NCBI GenBank assembly: GCA_024402665.1
Contig: JAKSTI010000002.1
Coordinates: 62,001-126,000, forward strand
Direction of reading: 5' to 3'
DNA length: 64,000 bases
Origin: Treponema sp.
Lineage (GTDB): Bacteria; Spirochaetota; Spirochaetia; Treponematales; Treponemataceae
The notes beneath the pieces are model-generated. The model was not told the DNA's origin, did not search any database, and saw only the letters and a program-made list of their open reading frames with translations. Shown in pieces: positions 35,684 through 45,360 of the stretch. Both the position numbers and the translations under genes were made by a program. Position 1 is the first letter of the stretch, and the number at the start of each line of letters is the position of its first letter.

Positions 35684-36496
35684 ATGGATAACGAAAAAAT
35701 AAAAGAAATATTGATGGAACTTGAAGAAAGCGAAATCGATTTTACTGTAACTCAGACTGGTAAAGAAAGTAAAAGGGTAAATGGTTTTTATAAGCCAGAT
35801 ACTCATGAGATTTTTCTTCACAACAAAAATTTTAATTCAGATTATCAGCTGGTTTACACTGCAGTTCATGAATACACTCATCATCTTGTGACTTGTGAAA
35901 AACAAAAATATGATCCTAATTATGGTTCAATGTGCAAAGTTCACACACAGGAATTCTGGGCAAAATTCGGTGACCTTTTGAAACGCGCTGAAGATAAAGG
36001 TTATTATAAAATTGCCTGGGAAAGTAATGATGAACTTAAAGCCCTTACAGAAGATATTAAAGCAAACTATCTTACAAAAAACGGCCAGCTGATGCAGGAA
36101 TTTGGAAAAAAACTTGCCCGCGCTATGGAACTTTGTAAAGAAGCCGATGTTAGATATGAAGATTACATCGACAGGGTTTTGTGTCTGCCACGTTCATCTG
36201 AAAAAGAAATCAGAAAAGTTGGTGCAGTAGACGTTAATCCTTCTATTGGTTTTGATAACATGAAGGTTGTTGCCTCTGTAAAGAAAAAGGATGACAGAGC
36301 CGATGTTGAACAGCAGTTTGTAGAAGGTGGAAAATCTCCTGCAACTGTCCGTGAGTTAATGAAACAGAAGGCTGCAAAACCATCTGGTAATGATCCTAAA
36401 ATGAAACTGGAGCGTGAGAAAAATAGACTTGAAAAAACTATTGCTCAGCTTACTCAGCGTCTTGAAGTAGTGGAGGAAACACTTGCAAAATTGTAA
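35684..36496 (+). CDS. Zincin-like protein with HExxH motif and C-terminal coiled coil
   Basis: Not recognised as a named family. The 270-aa protein has a putative zinc-protease motif AVHEYTHHLV (His62, Glu63, His66) in the first third, within a SprT/wss-like alpha/beta context, then a helical middle, and a Lys/Glu-rich coiled coil at the C-terminus (about 235-270). No signal peptide. A third zinc ligand could be His77-region residues but is not certain. GGAAGGGG precedes the ATG. The last 14 bases overlap the next gene, which starts with TTG. Confidence 0.6.
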   Translation: MDNEKIKEILMELEESEIDFTVTQTGKESKRVNGFYKPDTHEIFLHNKNFNSDYQLVYTAVHEYTHHLVTCEKQKYDPNYGSMCKVHTQEFWAKFGDLLKRAEDKGYYKIAWESNDELKALTEDIKANYLTKNGQLMQEFGKKLARAMELCKEADVRYEDYIDRVLCLPRSSEKEIRKVGAVDVNPSIGFDNMKVVASVKKKDDRADVEQQFVEGGKSPATVRELMKQKAAKPSGNDPKMKLEREKNRLEKTIAQLTQRLEVVEETLAKL

Positions 36497-37433
36497 AAGA
36501 AACTTTTTAAGCGGTTCGTTAATTTTGTTTCTGGCTTTTTCTGGATATGCTCAGTCAATGCCTCAAATGCCACAGATGCCAACTATGCCGTCTGTAACAA
36601 TGCCTTCAATGGATGGAACTGCATATACACCACAAATGCCTCAGTTTCCTTCAAACCCTTTTGTGAATCAGCAGTCAAAACCAAAAAATCTGACAAACAA
36701 CAATAATAATAATTCAGATGACAAAAACGCTGCGGATTCAAAAAAACAGAATACTGCAAATCAAAATACATTAAATACTGCCGCAAAAAATAATATGATC
36801 AATTCTCTTTTTACAGGGGCAAACAGACTTACAGCAACAGATGTTAATTCCCTGTATGAATCTGGAATGTTCGGAAATATTTCTTCTTTGTACGGCGGTC
36901 TTTATGGAAATCAGAATGTAAATTCTGGAACAACAGATTTGCTGTTGGAACAGATTCTTCTTAATCTTGAGGATTTGAAACAGAAACAGAATAATGCATC
37001 TGCCCAGGACAAAACTCAGTATAAAAATCAGCTTGCAGACAATGAAAACTTTAAAACAAGAGATCCAAAGGTTTTGAGATTCAAAATTAATGGAAACAAT
37101 CTGACAGACTCTCTTACAACTGTATTTTTTAGTGAAACAGAACCAGACGGAACTTTCCTCTTTACTGCTGACCGTCAGTATTATTTAAACCAGCATGCAA
37201 GAACAGAAACTATCTATCTGTTGTTCAAAACAGTAAAAAGCAATGGTTCTACAACAACTTATGTAGTTCAGCCAACAGTTATGCAGGATTATAAAAATGA
37301 CAGTTCACTTTTATATAGAATTTCAACTCAGCAGAATCTGACAGCAGAAAAAACAGGTAATCTTGTAACAATGCATTGTTCAGCAGCAGATTTTAGCGTT
37401 GAATTACTGCTTGATGTAGACAGCAAAAAATAA
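36483..37433 (+). CDS. Secreted Met/Pro/Gln-rich protein, function unknown
   Basis: A 316-aa exported protein. Its signal sequence is followed by a low-complexity tract of MPQM, MPTMPS and MPQFPS repeats (about residues 25-60), then an Asn/Lys-rich linker, and a C-terminal globular domain of about 110 residues (LRFKINGNNLTDSLTTVFFS onward). The start is TTG: GGAGG lies six bases upstream and no ATG is available before the signal peptide. It overlaps the zincin gene by 14 bp and precedes rsmG by 12 bp. No family recognised. Confidence 0.65.
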   Translation: MQNCKRNFLSGSLILFLAFSGYAQSMPQMPQMPTMPSVTMPSMDGTAYTPQMPQFPSNPFVNQQSKPKNLTNNNNNNSDDKNAADSKKQNTANQNTLNTAAKNNMINSLFTGANRLTATDVNSLYESGMFGNISSLYGGLYGNQNVNSGTTDLLLEQILLNLEDLKQKQNNASAQDKTQYKNQLADNENFKTRDPKVLRFKINGNNLTDSLTTVFFSETEPDGTFLFTADRQYYLNQHARTETIYLLFKTVKSNGSTTTYVVQPTVMQDYKNDSSLLYRISTQQNLTAEKTGNLVTMHCSAADFSVELLLDVDSKK

Positions 37434-37445
37434 AAGACAGAATAT

Positions 37446-38117
37446 ATGAAAGAAAATTTATTAATAGACGGGCTTGTAAAAATCGGGATTTCTGAGGAAC
37501 AGGCCCAGCAGCTTAGTCCAAAACTGGAATCTTATATAAACGAAATTATTCTTTTTAATTCCGCTTATAATCTTACAAATACTTCAGATCATGATGAACT
37601 TGTAATCCGCCACATTTTAGATTCTCTTGCCGCTTACCTTCCAATGAAAAATCTTATTGAGAAAGTAAAATCATCTGGAAATCCTGCTCCTTTGATTGGA
37701 GACATTGGCTCTGGTGGTGGTTTACCTGGAATTCCTTTAGGTGCCGTTTTTTTTGAAGAAAAGTTTAATCTTGTAGAACGAATGAGCAAGCGTTGTGCCT
37801 TTCTGGAAAATTGTGCTGCCATCCTGGGATTAAAAAATGTGGAAGTTGTAAATTCAGAAGCAGAAAAAGTTCCTGAAGAAAAATACGATATTATTACTTT
37901 CAGAGCGTTCAGGCCTTTGGATGAACAGATGACAAAAACTCTTTTGCGGATGACAAAGAAAGGTGGTTATCTGGCTGCTTATAAGGCAAAAATGGATAGC
38001 ATAAAAGAGGAAATGACTGGGATAAAGCAGATTGTTTCTGATTATGAGGTAATTCCGCTGGCGGTTCCAGGACTGGAAGATTCAGAGAGAAATCTTGTTG
38101 TTATAAAAAAGGAATAG
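37446..38117 (+). CDS. rsmG: 16S rRNA (guanine527-N7)-methyltransferase
   Basis: Class I SAM-dependent methyltransferase that modifies G527 of 16S rRNA. The family signature is visible: FNSAYNLTNTSDHDELVIRH, the SAM loop IGDIGSGGGLPGIPLG, and FRAFRPLDEQM. Length (223 aa) is normal. It sits in a tight run with the M29 peptidase gene and is about 4 kb upstream of parA, while in many bacteria it lies directly next to parA. Confidence 0.95.
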   Translation: MKENLLIDGLVKIGISEEQAQQLSPKLESYINEIILFNSAYNLTNTSDHDELVIRHILDSLAAYLPMKNLIEKVKSSGNPAPLIGDIGSGGGLPGIPLGAVFFEEKFNLVERMSKRCAFLENCAAILGLKNVEVVNSEAEKVPEEKYDIITFRAFRPLDEQMTKTLLRMTKKGGYLAAYKAKMDSIKEEMTGIKQIVSDYEVIPLAVPGLEDSERNLVVIKKE

Positions 38118-38127
38118 GGGGCATAAG

Positions 38128-39270
38128 ATGGATGTAATCAAAGAAATTAAAAATAAAATCAATAAAAAAGACAGAACTCCTGCCCAGGTTGTTGTTCAGG
38201 ATGTGCTTGCAGTAAAAAAAGGGGAACGGGCTTTAATTATTGCTAATCCTGCTACTGCTGAAATTTCTCAGGAATTATATTCTGCCTGTGAAGAAGCCGG
38301 CGCAATTACAACACTTATGTATCAGAAAGATAAAACTTCCTTTGATCATGCAAATAAAGAAGTTCTTGCAGCAATCGGTACAAATCCGGATGTTTGTTTT
38401 TCAATTTCAAATATTAAACTTGGTAAAGATCCACAAGCTATTGCTAAGCCTTATGAAACTGAAGATGGTGAAAAATATACTCACATTTTTGATTACCTGC
38501 TTGATGGTAAAAAAACAATGCGCGCCGTATGGTCTCCTGGAATTACTGTAGATATGATGAACCGTACTGCAAATATTGATTATGATGAATTAAGACACAG
38601 ATGTAAAAAACTTGATCAGCTTTTTGAAGGCGCCGTTAGTGTTCATGTTACAAGTCCGTCTGGAACAGATCTTGAAGTGCCAGTTCAGGGCCGCAAACTT
38701 ATGTTTGATGATGGCGATTTTACAAAACCTGGAACTGGTGGAAATATTCCTGCCGGCGAAGTTTTTATTAGCCCTGTTGTTGGTGATGAAAATAATAATG
38801 GCTGCGAAGGTGTAATTGTTTATGATGGTTCAATGACTTTTGCAGACGGAGATTCTATTCTTGAAACTCCAATTACATGTAAAGTAGAAAAAGGGTATGT
38901 AACAACAATCACTGGTGGTGCAGAAGCAAAACGTCTTTTGAAAACAATCACAGAAGCTGAAAATTCTGCAATCGCAATGGAAAAAGAAAAGAAACTGGAA
39001 GACGGCCAGAAATATAAAAAGAATGCCAGAAACATTGGTGAACTTGGTATTGGTCTGAATCCTGCTGCAAGAATTACAGGAAATATGCTGGAAGATGAAA
39101 AAGCTTTCCATACCTGTCATTTTGCAATTGGCGAAAATTATGATAACGACGCTCCATCATTAATCCACCTTGATGGAGTTGTACGAGAACCAACAATTAC
39201 ACTAAAATATGCCGATAATTCAGAGAAGGTTATTTTAGAAAATGGTAACCTCATTAAACTTGATGACTAA
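38128..39270 (+). CDS. M29-family aminopeptidase (leucyl aminopeptidase, AmpS/aminopeptidase T-like)
   Basis: Metallo-aminopeptidase of the M29 group, cytoplasmic. Visible features are GGNIPAGEVFISPV with the first metal-ligand Glu, VEKGYVTTITGG, NIGELGIGLNP with a ligand Glu, and the late TCHFAIGENYDNDAPSLIHLD with His and Asp ligands. The 380-aa length fits. The N-terminal region (VKKGERALIIANPATAE) matches the family's first domain. It starts ten bases after rsmG. Confidence 0.85.
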   Translation: MDVIKEIKNKINKKDRTPAQVVVQDVLAVKKGERALIIANPATAEISQELYSACEEAGAITTLMYQKDKTSFDHANKEVLAAIGTNPDVCFSISNIKLGKDPQAIAKPYETEDGEKYTHIFDYLLDGKKTMRAVWSPGITVDMMNRTANIDYDELRHRCKKLDQLFEGAVSVHVTSPSGTDLEVPVQGRKLMFDDGDFTKPGTGGNIPAGEVFISPVVGDENNNGCEGVIVYDGSMTFADGDSILETPITCKVEKGYVTTITGGAEAKRLLKTITEAENSAIAMEKEKKLEDGQKYKKNARNIGELGIGLNPAARITGNMLEDEKAFHTCHFAIGENYDNDAPSLIHLDGVVREPTITLKYADNSEKVILENGNLIKLDD

Positions 39271-39294
39271 TTAATTTAGGGAGATTTGTAAAAT

Positions 39295-40149
39295 ATGAAA
39301 AAAATTATATTTGCTTTGTTTGTTTCATTGGTGCTTGTTTCTTGTGCAGATGCAAAAACTGCTAAAAAACCAAAAAAAGGTCCTTCTGCAGAAACAGAAA
39401 AAGAAGTGAAAGAAGAAAAGAAAGAAACTGTAAATCCAGAAATCATTAAATTGAATAAAGTTCTTTTTTCAATGAGTGACCGTTTTAAGGCAGATTTTTC
39501 AAACGGAGATCCAGAAGAATTCTTAAGAGACTTGCATGAAGTGCTTGATTTTGAAGCAAACTATCCAGTTGATGATTTGTCTTTGTATTATTTGATTGAT
39601 AAAAAGCACTATGTTGAACCATTAATGTATGAACCAAAAAATCTTAAGAAGCTTGTAAAAAATGAATATTACAACATCAGCAGAAACGATTTGTCTTTGC
39701 GTCCTGATGTAGAAGCTGCTCTTGTAGAAATGGCAAAAGGTGCCCGTAAAGATGGAATTACATTGCTTGTAAGTTCAACATACCGCTCTTATGAATATCA
39801 GAAAAATCTTTTTCAGAAATGGGTACGAATTGACGGCCTTGAAGAAGCAGAAAGAGAATCGGCACGTGAAGGAACAAGTCAGCATCAGCTTGGTGTTGCA
39901 ATTGACTTTGGTAGTATTGATGATTCTTTTATAAATACATCTCAGGGAAAATGGCTTAATGCTCATTGTGAAGAATATGGATGGAGTTTGAGCTTCCCAC
40001 AGGGATATGAAGACGTAACAGGTTTCCGCTGGGAATGCTGGCATTTCCGTTACATTGGTGTTCCAGCCTGCAAGTTCCAGAAAAAATATTTTAATGATGT
40101 TCAGCAGTATATGATTGAATTCATTGATGCCTGGAAAAACATGGACTAA
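39295..40149 (+). CDS. D-alanyl-D-alanine carboxypeptidase lipoprotein, VanY/M15B family
   Basis: Zinc peptidase that trims the terminal D-Ala from peptidoglycan peptides in the periplasm. The lipobox VSC follows the signal MKKIIFALFVSLVLVSC. A Lys/Glu-rich spacer of about 35 residues leads to the catalytic domain with SSTYRSYEYQ, the zinc motif GTSQHQLGVAIDFGS (His and Asp) and WECWHFRYIG (third His). All ligands are present. It lies between the M29 peptidase and HAD phosphatase genes. Confidence 0.93.
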   Translation: MKKIIFALFVSLVLVSCADAKTAKKPKKGPSAETEKEVKEEKKETVNPEIIKLNKVLFSMSDRFKADFSNGDPEEFLRDLHEVLDFEANYPVDDLSLYYLIDKKHYVEPLMYEPKNLKKLVKNEYYNISRNDLSLRPDVEAALVEMAKGARKDGITLLVSSTYRSYEYQKNLFQKWVRIDGLEEAERESAREGTSQHQLGVAIDFGSIDDSFINTSQGKWLNAHCEEYGWSLSFPQGYEDVTGFRWECWHFRYIGVPACKFQKKYFNDVQQYMIEFIDAWKNMD

Positions 40150-40151
40150 AA

Positions 40152-40976
40152 ATGGAAAAACTTAATAACGTAAAATTAATTGCCCTTGATTTAGATGATA
40201 CATTGCTGAATAGCAAAACAGAAATCAGCGATGAAAATGTTGCAGCTTTACAGGAATGTGCAAAACGGGGGATTTATATTGTTTTGTGTTCTGGTCGTCC
40301 TGAAGATGGAATCCGTCCATTTATTAAACGACTGGGACTTACCGGGCAGGAAGAAGGCAGATATATTATTGCCATAAACGGATGTTCTATTTTTGATTTG
40401 CAGAAAAACCAGCAGGTCTATGGTCAGAAAGTTGATCCGGAAATTCTTGTTAGGGTAAATCAGCTGGCAGAAGAAAAGGGATTCAAAACAGAAGTTTATA
40501 CACCAGATACAATTTACTTTGAAAAGGCAACAGAATGGACAATGCTTGATGTTGATTTATGTAAATTAAAAGGCGTTGAAGTTGAAGATTACGGCAACTT
40601 TATTAAAAAGGGTTTTACAAAAATGCTTGTTCCTGGTGAACCTGCTGCTCTTTTAAAACTTCAGGATGAACTTAAAGCAGAATTTGGTGAACGTGCGGTA
40701 ATTTTTACAAGTAAACCATATTTTCTTGAAATTCTTCCTCCAAATTGCGGAAAAGGCGAAGCAATCAAATGGCTTGCAAATCATATTGGAATTGGCGAAG
40801 ACACAACAATGGCTTTTGGCGACAGTATGAATGATGAAAGTATGATCCGCCAGTGCAAATATGGTGTCTGTATGGCAAACGGACTTGATGCCATTAAGAA
40901 AATTGCAGACTTTGTTACAGAAAAAGATAACAACAACAGCGGAGTTGCCCATTTTTTGAACAAATACGTTTTATAA
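40152..40976 (+). CDS. Cof-type HAD-IIB phosphatase
   Basis: Sugar-phosphate or nucleotide phosphatase of the HAD superfamily, Cof subgroup. Motif I is IALDLDDTLLNS (nucleophile Asp), motif II VLCSGR, and motif IV AFGDSMNDESMIRQC with metal-binding Asp residues. It starts two bases after the carboxypeptidase stop and is the last plus-strand gene before a convergent methyltransferase gene. The substrate is not predictable. Length is 274 aa. Confidence 0.93.
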   Translation: MEKLNNVKLIALDLDDTLLNSKTEISDENVAALQECAKRGIYIVLCSGRPEDGIRPFIKRLGLTGQEEGRYIIAINGCSIFDLQKNQQVYGQKVDPEILVRVNQLAEEKGFKTEVYTPDTIYFEKATEWTMLDVDLCKLKGVEVEDYGNFIKKGFTKMLVPGEPAALLKLQDELKAEFGERAVIFTSKPYFLEILPPNCGKGEAIKWLANHIGIGEDTTMAFGDSMNDESMIRQCKYGVCMANGLDAIKKIADFVTEKDNNNSGVAHFLNKYVL

Positions 40977-40993
40977 ATCCTGCAAAATAATAT

Positions 40994-42148
40994 TTATTTC
41001 CAGATTTCTGGCTGAATGTTCAGTTTGGTCAGAAGTTCTGGAAAATCGTTTTTATCTCCACCACAATTTTTATCATCACCAGTTTTCTTTATAGCTCTGA
41101 TTAGAATATTTTTAGGAGTGTGTTCCATATCAATAAATTCCAGCATCTGAACCTTATATCCCTGGGATTCAAGCCACTCTCCACGCAAAGCATCTGTAAC
41201 AAGAGATGAAAACTTTTCTTTAATGATTCCCCATTTTAATAAAGGCGCAAATTCTTCTGGAATTTCATTTTTGCTATCCTGAAGCTGCTGGTTAATCTGG
41301 TGCTGGCAGCATGGAACACTTAAAATTGCACCGGCTTGTTTTTCAACAGCATATTCAAGGGCATAATCAGTTGCTTTATCACAGGCATGAAGAGTAATAA
41401 CAATATCAGGGGTATGTTTTCCTGAATAATCAGCAATATTTCCTGTATGAAAAATCAATCCTTTAAGACCAAGTTTCTGAGCAATTTCATTACAATAGTT
41501 GATTACGCTTTCTTTTAGATCAAGTCCTTCAATTTCACAAGGAATCTGCTTGATTTCTGTTAAAAAATAATGGACTGCAAATGTCAAATAAGATTTTCCG
41601 CAACCAAAGTCTGCAATCCTAAGTGGATTTTCGCTAGTCCAGCTGCGGGTTTTAGAAAGAGAATTAACTGTGTCATCAATAAATTCCAGGAATCTGTTGA
41701 TCTGGCGGAATTTATCATATTTTGATGCAATAACTTTTCCTTCGCTGTTCATAACTCCAAGAAGAATTAAGAAAGGCACAGGTTTATTTTCAGAAATAAG
41801 ATATTTTTTACCAAGGGATGTTGTGTTTATGTTCTGGGATTGTGCAACAGAAAGTCTCTTTACTAACTGAGAAACTTTTCCTTTTTTGTTAGCAAGAGTT
41901 GTAATTTCCTCTTTGTCTGTACGCTGAACGCAATTTTTAAAAGTGATTCCTGCGTTTTCTTTTATAAAGGCAGTTGCTTTGTCTTCTGAAAAATGTTCGT
42001 GGAAAACCTGAGTTTTTGTAAACATTTCTACAAAATAAGAAGTCCCATCTGCAGAACTTTGCGCCTTGATTTTGATTTTTTCGTAAGGTCGACCAAGTTT
42101 TTCTTCTACACAAGAGGCTGGTTTTGAAAGAGTTGCACTAATTAACAT
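40994..42148 (-). CDS. Class I SAM-dependent methyltransferase (Methyltransf_32-like)
   Basis: A 384-aa methyltransferase with the SAM-binding motif RIADFGCGKSYLTFAVHYFL and the family-specific VITLHACDKATDYALEYAV and LSVPCCQHQIN (a Cys pair and His). These fit the group of methyltransferases related to GSTCD and often predicted to act on RNA; the substrate is unknown. The N-terminal 170 residues form a separate domain. It is divergent from parA, with a 48-bp gap, and there is no Shine-Dalgarno sequence before the ATG; a TATAGT box eight bases upstream suggests a very short leader. Confidence 0.83.
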   Translation of the reverse strand: MLISATLSKPASCVEEKLGRPYEKIKIKAQSSADGTSYFVEMFTKTQVFHEHFSEDKATAFIKENAGITFKNCVQRTDKEEITTLANKKGKVSQLVKRLSVAQSQNINTTSLGKKYLISENKPVPFLILLGVMNSEGKVIASKYDKFRQINRFLEFIDDTVNSLSKTRSWTSENPLRIADFGCGKSYLTFAVHYFLTEIKQIPCEIEGLDLKESVINYCNEIAQKLGLKGLIFHTGNIADYSGKHTPDIVITLHACDKATDYALEYAVEKQAGAILSVPCCQHQINQQLQDSKNEIPEEFAPLLKWGIIKEKFSSLVTDALRGEWLESQGYKVQMLEFIDMEHTPKNILIRAIKKTGDDKNCGGDKNDFPELLTKLNIQPEIWK

Positions 42149-42196
42149 AATTTATAACTATATACTTATTTTTTGAAAATTGATATATTAGGATTT

Positions 42197-42952
42197 ATGG
42201 GAAAGTCTATTGTATTTGTAAATCAGAAAGGAGGAGTTGGTAAAACAACTTCTGCTATCAATATTGGAGCATACATAGCTCTTGCGGGGAAAAAAGTTCT
42301 TCTTGTTGATTTCGACTCACAGGGAAACATGTCTAGTGGTGTAGGTGTATCAAAAGATAAGCCTACAGTTTATGAATTGCTTGCTGGTCTTGTTGAACCA
42401 GAAGAAGCTATAAAACATTCTCCAGTAGAAAATCTTGATGCAATCAGTGCATCTCTTGATTTGTCTGGTGCTGCAATCGAACTTGTAGAACAGGAAGAAC
42501 GTGAATTCTTCCTTAAGAAAGCACTTGCACCTCTTAAAGACAAATACGATTATATTTTGATTGACTGTCCTCCTTCTCTTGGACTTTTAACTTTGAACGG
42601 TCTTGCTGCTGCAGATTCAGTATTGGTTCCAATGCAGTGTGAATATTTCGCTCTTGAAGGTATTACACTCCTTCTTCAGACTGTTCAGAAAGTACAGAAA
42701 GAAATTAATCCACAGCTTACAATTGGTGGAATCTTCTTTACTATGTATGATTCAAGAACTCGTCTTGCACAGGACGTTGTTGTTCAGGTTAAATCATACT
42801 TTAATGATGTAGTATTCAATACAATTATTCCTAGAAACGTACGTTTGTCAGAAGCTCCTTCACATGGATTGCCTATCTGTAAATATGATCCTGCTTGTGT
42901 AGGTGCAAAAAGTTATGAAAAATTAGCAGAAGAGGTTATCCGTCGTGGCTAA
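42197..42952 (+). CDS. parA: Chromosome-partitioning ATPase ParA/Soj
   Basis: Deviant Walker ATPase that moves chromosome origins with ParB. The start MGKSIVFVNQKGGVGKTT contains the deviant Walker A with signature Lys, followed by LLVDFDSQGNMSSG and ILIDCPPSLGLLTLNGLAA. The 251-aa length is normal. I chose the ATG at 42197 because homologues start there; a TTG at 42173 would add eight residues. Only a short AGGA precedes it, and a TATATT box lies seven bases upstream. It overlaps parB by eight bases. Confidence 0.95.
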   Translation: MGKSIVFVNQKGGVGKTTSAINIGAYIALAGKKVLLVDFDSQGNMSSGVGVSKDKPTVYELLAGLVEPEEAIKHSPVENLDAISASLDLSGAAIELVEQEEREFFLKKALAPLKDKYDYILIDCPPSLGLLTLNGLAAADSVLVPMQCEYFALEGITLLLQTVQKVQKEINPQLTIGGIFFTMYDSRTRLAQDVVVQVKSYFNDVVFNTIIPRNVRLSEAPSHGLPICKYDPACVGAKSYEKLAEEVIRRG

Positions 42953-43919
42953 AACAGGGTTAGGTTTAGGTAAAGGTTTAGGGGCTCTTCTTGGAGAAAG
43001 CCCGGTAGATGTTTCTAAAACAGTAGATATCTCAACAAGTCCAATTGGTGAAAAACCAAAGGCTGCCGCTGCAGTTTCTTCAACAGCAAAATTGCCAGTT
43101 GCAATTGAAACTGATGAAAATGGCGGTTTATGGATTGATCCAGCCTTATTACAGCCAAACCCAAAACAGCCTCGTATTGAATTTAACCAGAAACAGCTGG
43201 ATGAACTTTGCGAATCAATTAAAGAAAACGGTATTTTACAGCCAATCATTATTGAACATGTAGAAGGCAATACTTTCTATATTATCGCTGGTGAACGCCG
43301 AACTCGTGCTGCAAAAATGGCAGGACTTAAAAAAGTTCCAGTTCAGCTTAGAAAATTTGATGAACAGAAAAAACTTGAAGTTGCTCTTATTGAAAATATT
43401 CAGCGTGCTGATTTAAATCCTATTGAAGAAGCAACTGCCTATTATAATTTGATTCAGATGGGAGATTTGAATCAGGAAGAAGTTGCAAAAAGAGTTGGTA
43501 AAGCCAGAGCTACTGTTGCAAATGCAATCCGCCTTTTGAAACTTCCATCAGATATTCAGAACGCTCTTGTAAACGGACAGATTACATCAGGTCATGCCAG
43601 AGCCCTTCTTATGGTAAAAAGCGATTCAGACATGAGAATTATGTTTGGAAAGATTATGGGTTCAGGCCTTTCAGTTCGTGAAGCAGAAAATCTTGCTGAA
43701 GTTTATAACAATGGCGGAAGAGCTGCTGCAAATAAAAAGAAGAAGCTTACTGCAAAGAAAGACCCTGATGTTGCTTTGTTTGAACAGGAAGTGCGTAACA
43801 TTTTTGGTGTTCGTGATGTAAATCTTAAAGGTGACACACAAAAAGGTACGCTTTCAATTTCCTATTCATCAAAAGAAGATTTTGACCGTATCTACGAAAT
43901 CTTAATTAACAATAGATAA
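42945..43919 (+). CDS. parB: Chromosome-partitioning protein ParB/Spo0J
   Basis: CTP-dependent clamp that loads at parS. The 324-aa protein begins with GTG and the typical AKTGLGLGKGLGALLG tail, then an N-terminal nuclease-like domain with PNPKQPRIEF and the CTP-binding GERRTRAAKMAGL, the ENIQRADLNPIEEA segment, a helix-turn-helix (RVGKARATVANAIRLLKL) and a C-terminal dimer domain. Its last 14 bases overlap the convergent aminopeptidase gene. No consensus parS site was found in the window. Confidence 0.96.
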   Translation: MAKTGLGLGKGLGALLGESPVDVSKTVDISTSPIGEKPKAAAAVSSTAKLPVAIETDENGGLWIDPALLQPNPKQPRIEFNQKQLDELCESIKENGILQPIIIEHVEGNTFYIIAGERRTRAAKMAGLKKVPVQLRKFDEQKKLEVALIENIQRADLNPIEEATAYYNLIQMGDLNQEEVAKRVGKARATVANAIRLLKLPSDIQNALVNGQITSGHARALLMVKSDSDMRIMFGKIMGSGLSVREAENLAEVYNNGGRAAANKKKKLTAKKDPDVALFEQEVRNIFGVRDVNLKGDTQKGTLSISYSSKEDFDRIYEILINNR

Positions 43920-45258
43920 GAAAACTTTTGTAGCCTTCGTAAAGCTGCTGCAAATCTTCCTTACTGATAATTTCCCATGGAGCATGCATACTCAAAACTG
44001 CAAGACCTGCATCAAGTACGTTCATTCCGTATTTTGCTGCATGGTATGCAATTGTTCCGCCGCCACCCTGATCAACTTTTCCCAGTTCAGCCATCTGATA
44101 TTTTACTTTTGATTTATCCATTGCATTTCTGATTTTTGCAATAAATTCAGGATTTGCATCACTGGCACCAGATTTTCCACGGCTTCCTGTATATTTCTGG
44201 AAAGTAATTCCTCCGCCAAGAGCAGAAGAGTTTTCTTTATCAAAAAGATTAGGATTCATAGGATCATAAGCAGCATTTACGTCGCTGGAAAGCATTGCAG
44301 AATTAGCAAGACATCTGCGTACAGTTAATTCTGAATAAGTTTTTTCTGTTCTGGCTACAAGTTCAGCAATCATATTTTCAAAAAGATTAGAAGCCATACC
44401 TGTTGCACCAACACTACCAATTTCTTCTTTATCAACACAAAGACAACAGTTTGTGCGTTTATTTGCTTTTGAATCAAAGAAAGCCTGAACAGAAGCAAAA
44501 GCACATGAACGATCATCCTGACCATAAGCAAGAATCATAGAACGGTCCAATCCTAAATCTCTTGCAAGTCCTGCTGGAACAATCTCCAGTTCGGCAGATT
44601 CAAAATCGCCTTCTTCAATGCCATATTTATCTTTTAAAAGTCCAAGAATAATCTTTTTATTTGAAACTTTGTCTTTTTTCTCATCCTTCTTAGAACCGTC
44701 AGTCTCTTTCTCAGGAGCAGAAAGTCCTACTATTAAATCAAGGTCTTCACCTTTAATAAAGTCAGTTGCAGAATTTTTCATCTGCTCCTGTGCAAGGTGT
44801 GGAAGAATATCAGAAATGCAGAATACCGGGTCTGCTGGATCTTCGCCAATCACAACATTTACTTTAGTTCCATCTTTTTTGAAAACTACGCCGTGGATTG
44901 CAAGAGGAAGTGTTGTCCACTGATATTTCTTTATTCCGCCATAATAGTGGGTGTTCAGATATGTAATATTGTCTTTTTCATAAAGAGGTTTCTGTTTTGC
45001 ATCAAGACGTGGTGAATCAATGTGGGCACCAAGGATATTAATTCCATTTTCAAGACTGTCGCTGCCAATTTCAAAAAGAGCAATGGCTTTATCCATCTTT
45101 GTTATATAAACTTTATCTCCAGATTTAAGGCTGTTACAGCTGTTAATATCTTTAAAGCCGTATTTTTTTGCCATCTTAATAATCTGTTCTACGCATTCAC
45201 GTTCAGTTTTTCCGTTATCCAGAAATTTTTTGTAATCAGTAATTAATGTGTTGTTCAT
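43906..45258 (-). CDS. M18-family aminopeptidase
   Basis: Dinuclear zinc aminopeptidase, cytoplasmic, aspartyl-aminopeptidase type. Motifs in order are ILGAHIDSPRLDAKQ (His and Asp), ILAYGQDDRSCAFASVQA (bridging Asp), VDKEEIGSVGATGM (catalytic and ligand Glu), DVNAAYDPMNP and HAPWEIISKEDL (late His). All appear intact and the 450-aa length is typical. It is convergent with parB, sharing 14 bp, and divergent from groEL. Confidence 0.93.
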   Translation of the reverse strand: MNNTLITDYKKFLDNGKTERECVEQIIKMAKKYGFKDINSCNSLKSGDKVYITKMDKAIALFEIGSDSLENGINILGAHIDSPRLDAKQKPLYEKDNITYLNTHYYGGIKKYQWTTLPLAIHGVVFKKDGTKVNVVIGEDPADPVFCISDILPHLAQEQMKNSATDFIKGEDLDLIVGLSAPEKETDGSKKDEKKDKVSNKKIILGLLKDKYGIEEGDFESAELEIVPAGLARDLGLDRSMILAYGQDDRSCAFASVQAFFDSKANKRTNCCLCVDKEEIGSVGATGMASNLFENMIAELVARTEKTYSELTVRRCLANSAMLSSDVNAAYDPMNPNLFDKENSSALGGGITFQKYTGSRGKSGASDANPEFIAKIRNAMDKSKVKYQMAELGKVDQGGGGTIAYHAAKYGMNVLDAGLAVLSMHAPWEIISKEDLQQLYEGYKSFLIYC

Positions 45259-45360
45259 TGTTATTGTCCTCTGTTCAAATATAATATTACTTGCCGATTA
45301 TTGCAATTTTTATTATCTTATATAGAAAATACAGAACATATTAATATAGAGGTAATATAA

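Noticed and set aside
42000-45300. parS sites near parAB
   Set aside because: No sequence close to the TGTTNCACGTGAAACA consensus was seen by eye.
45259-45360. CIRCE/HrcA operator before groEL
   Set aside because: No TTAGCACTC inverted repeat or close variant is present in the leader.
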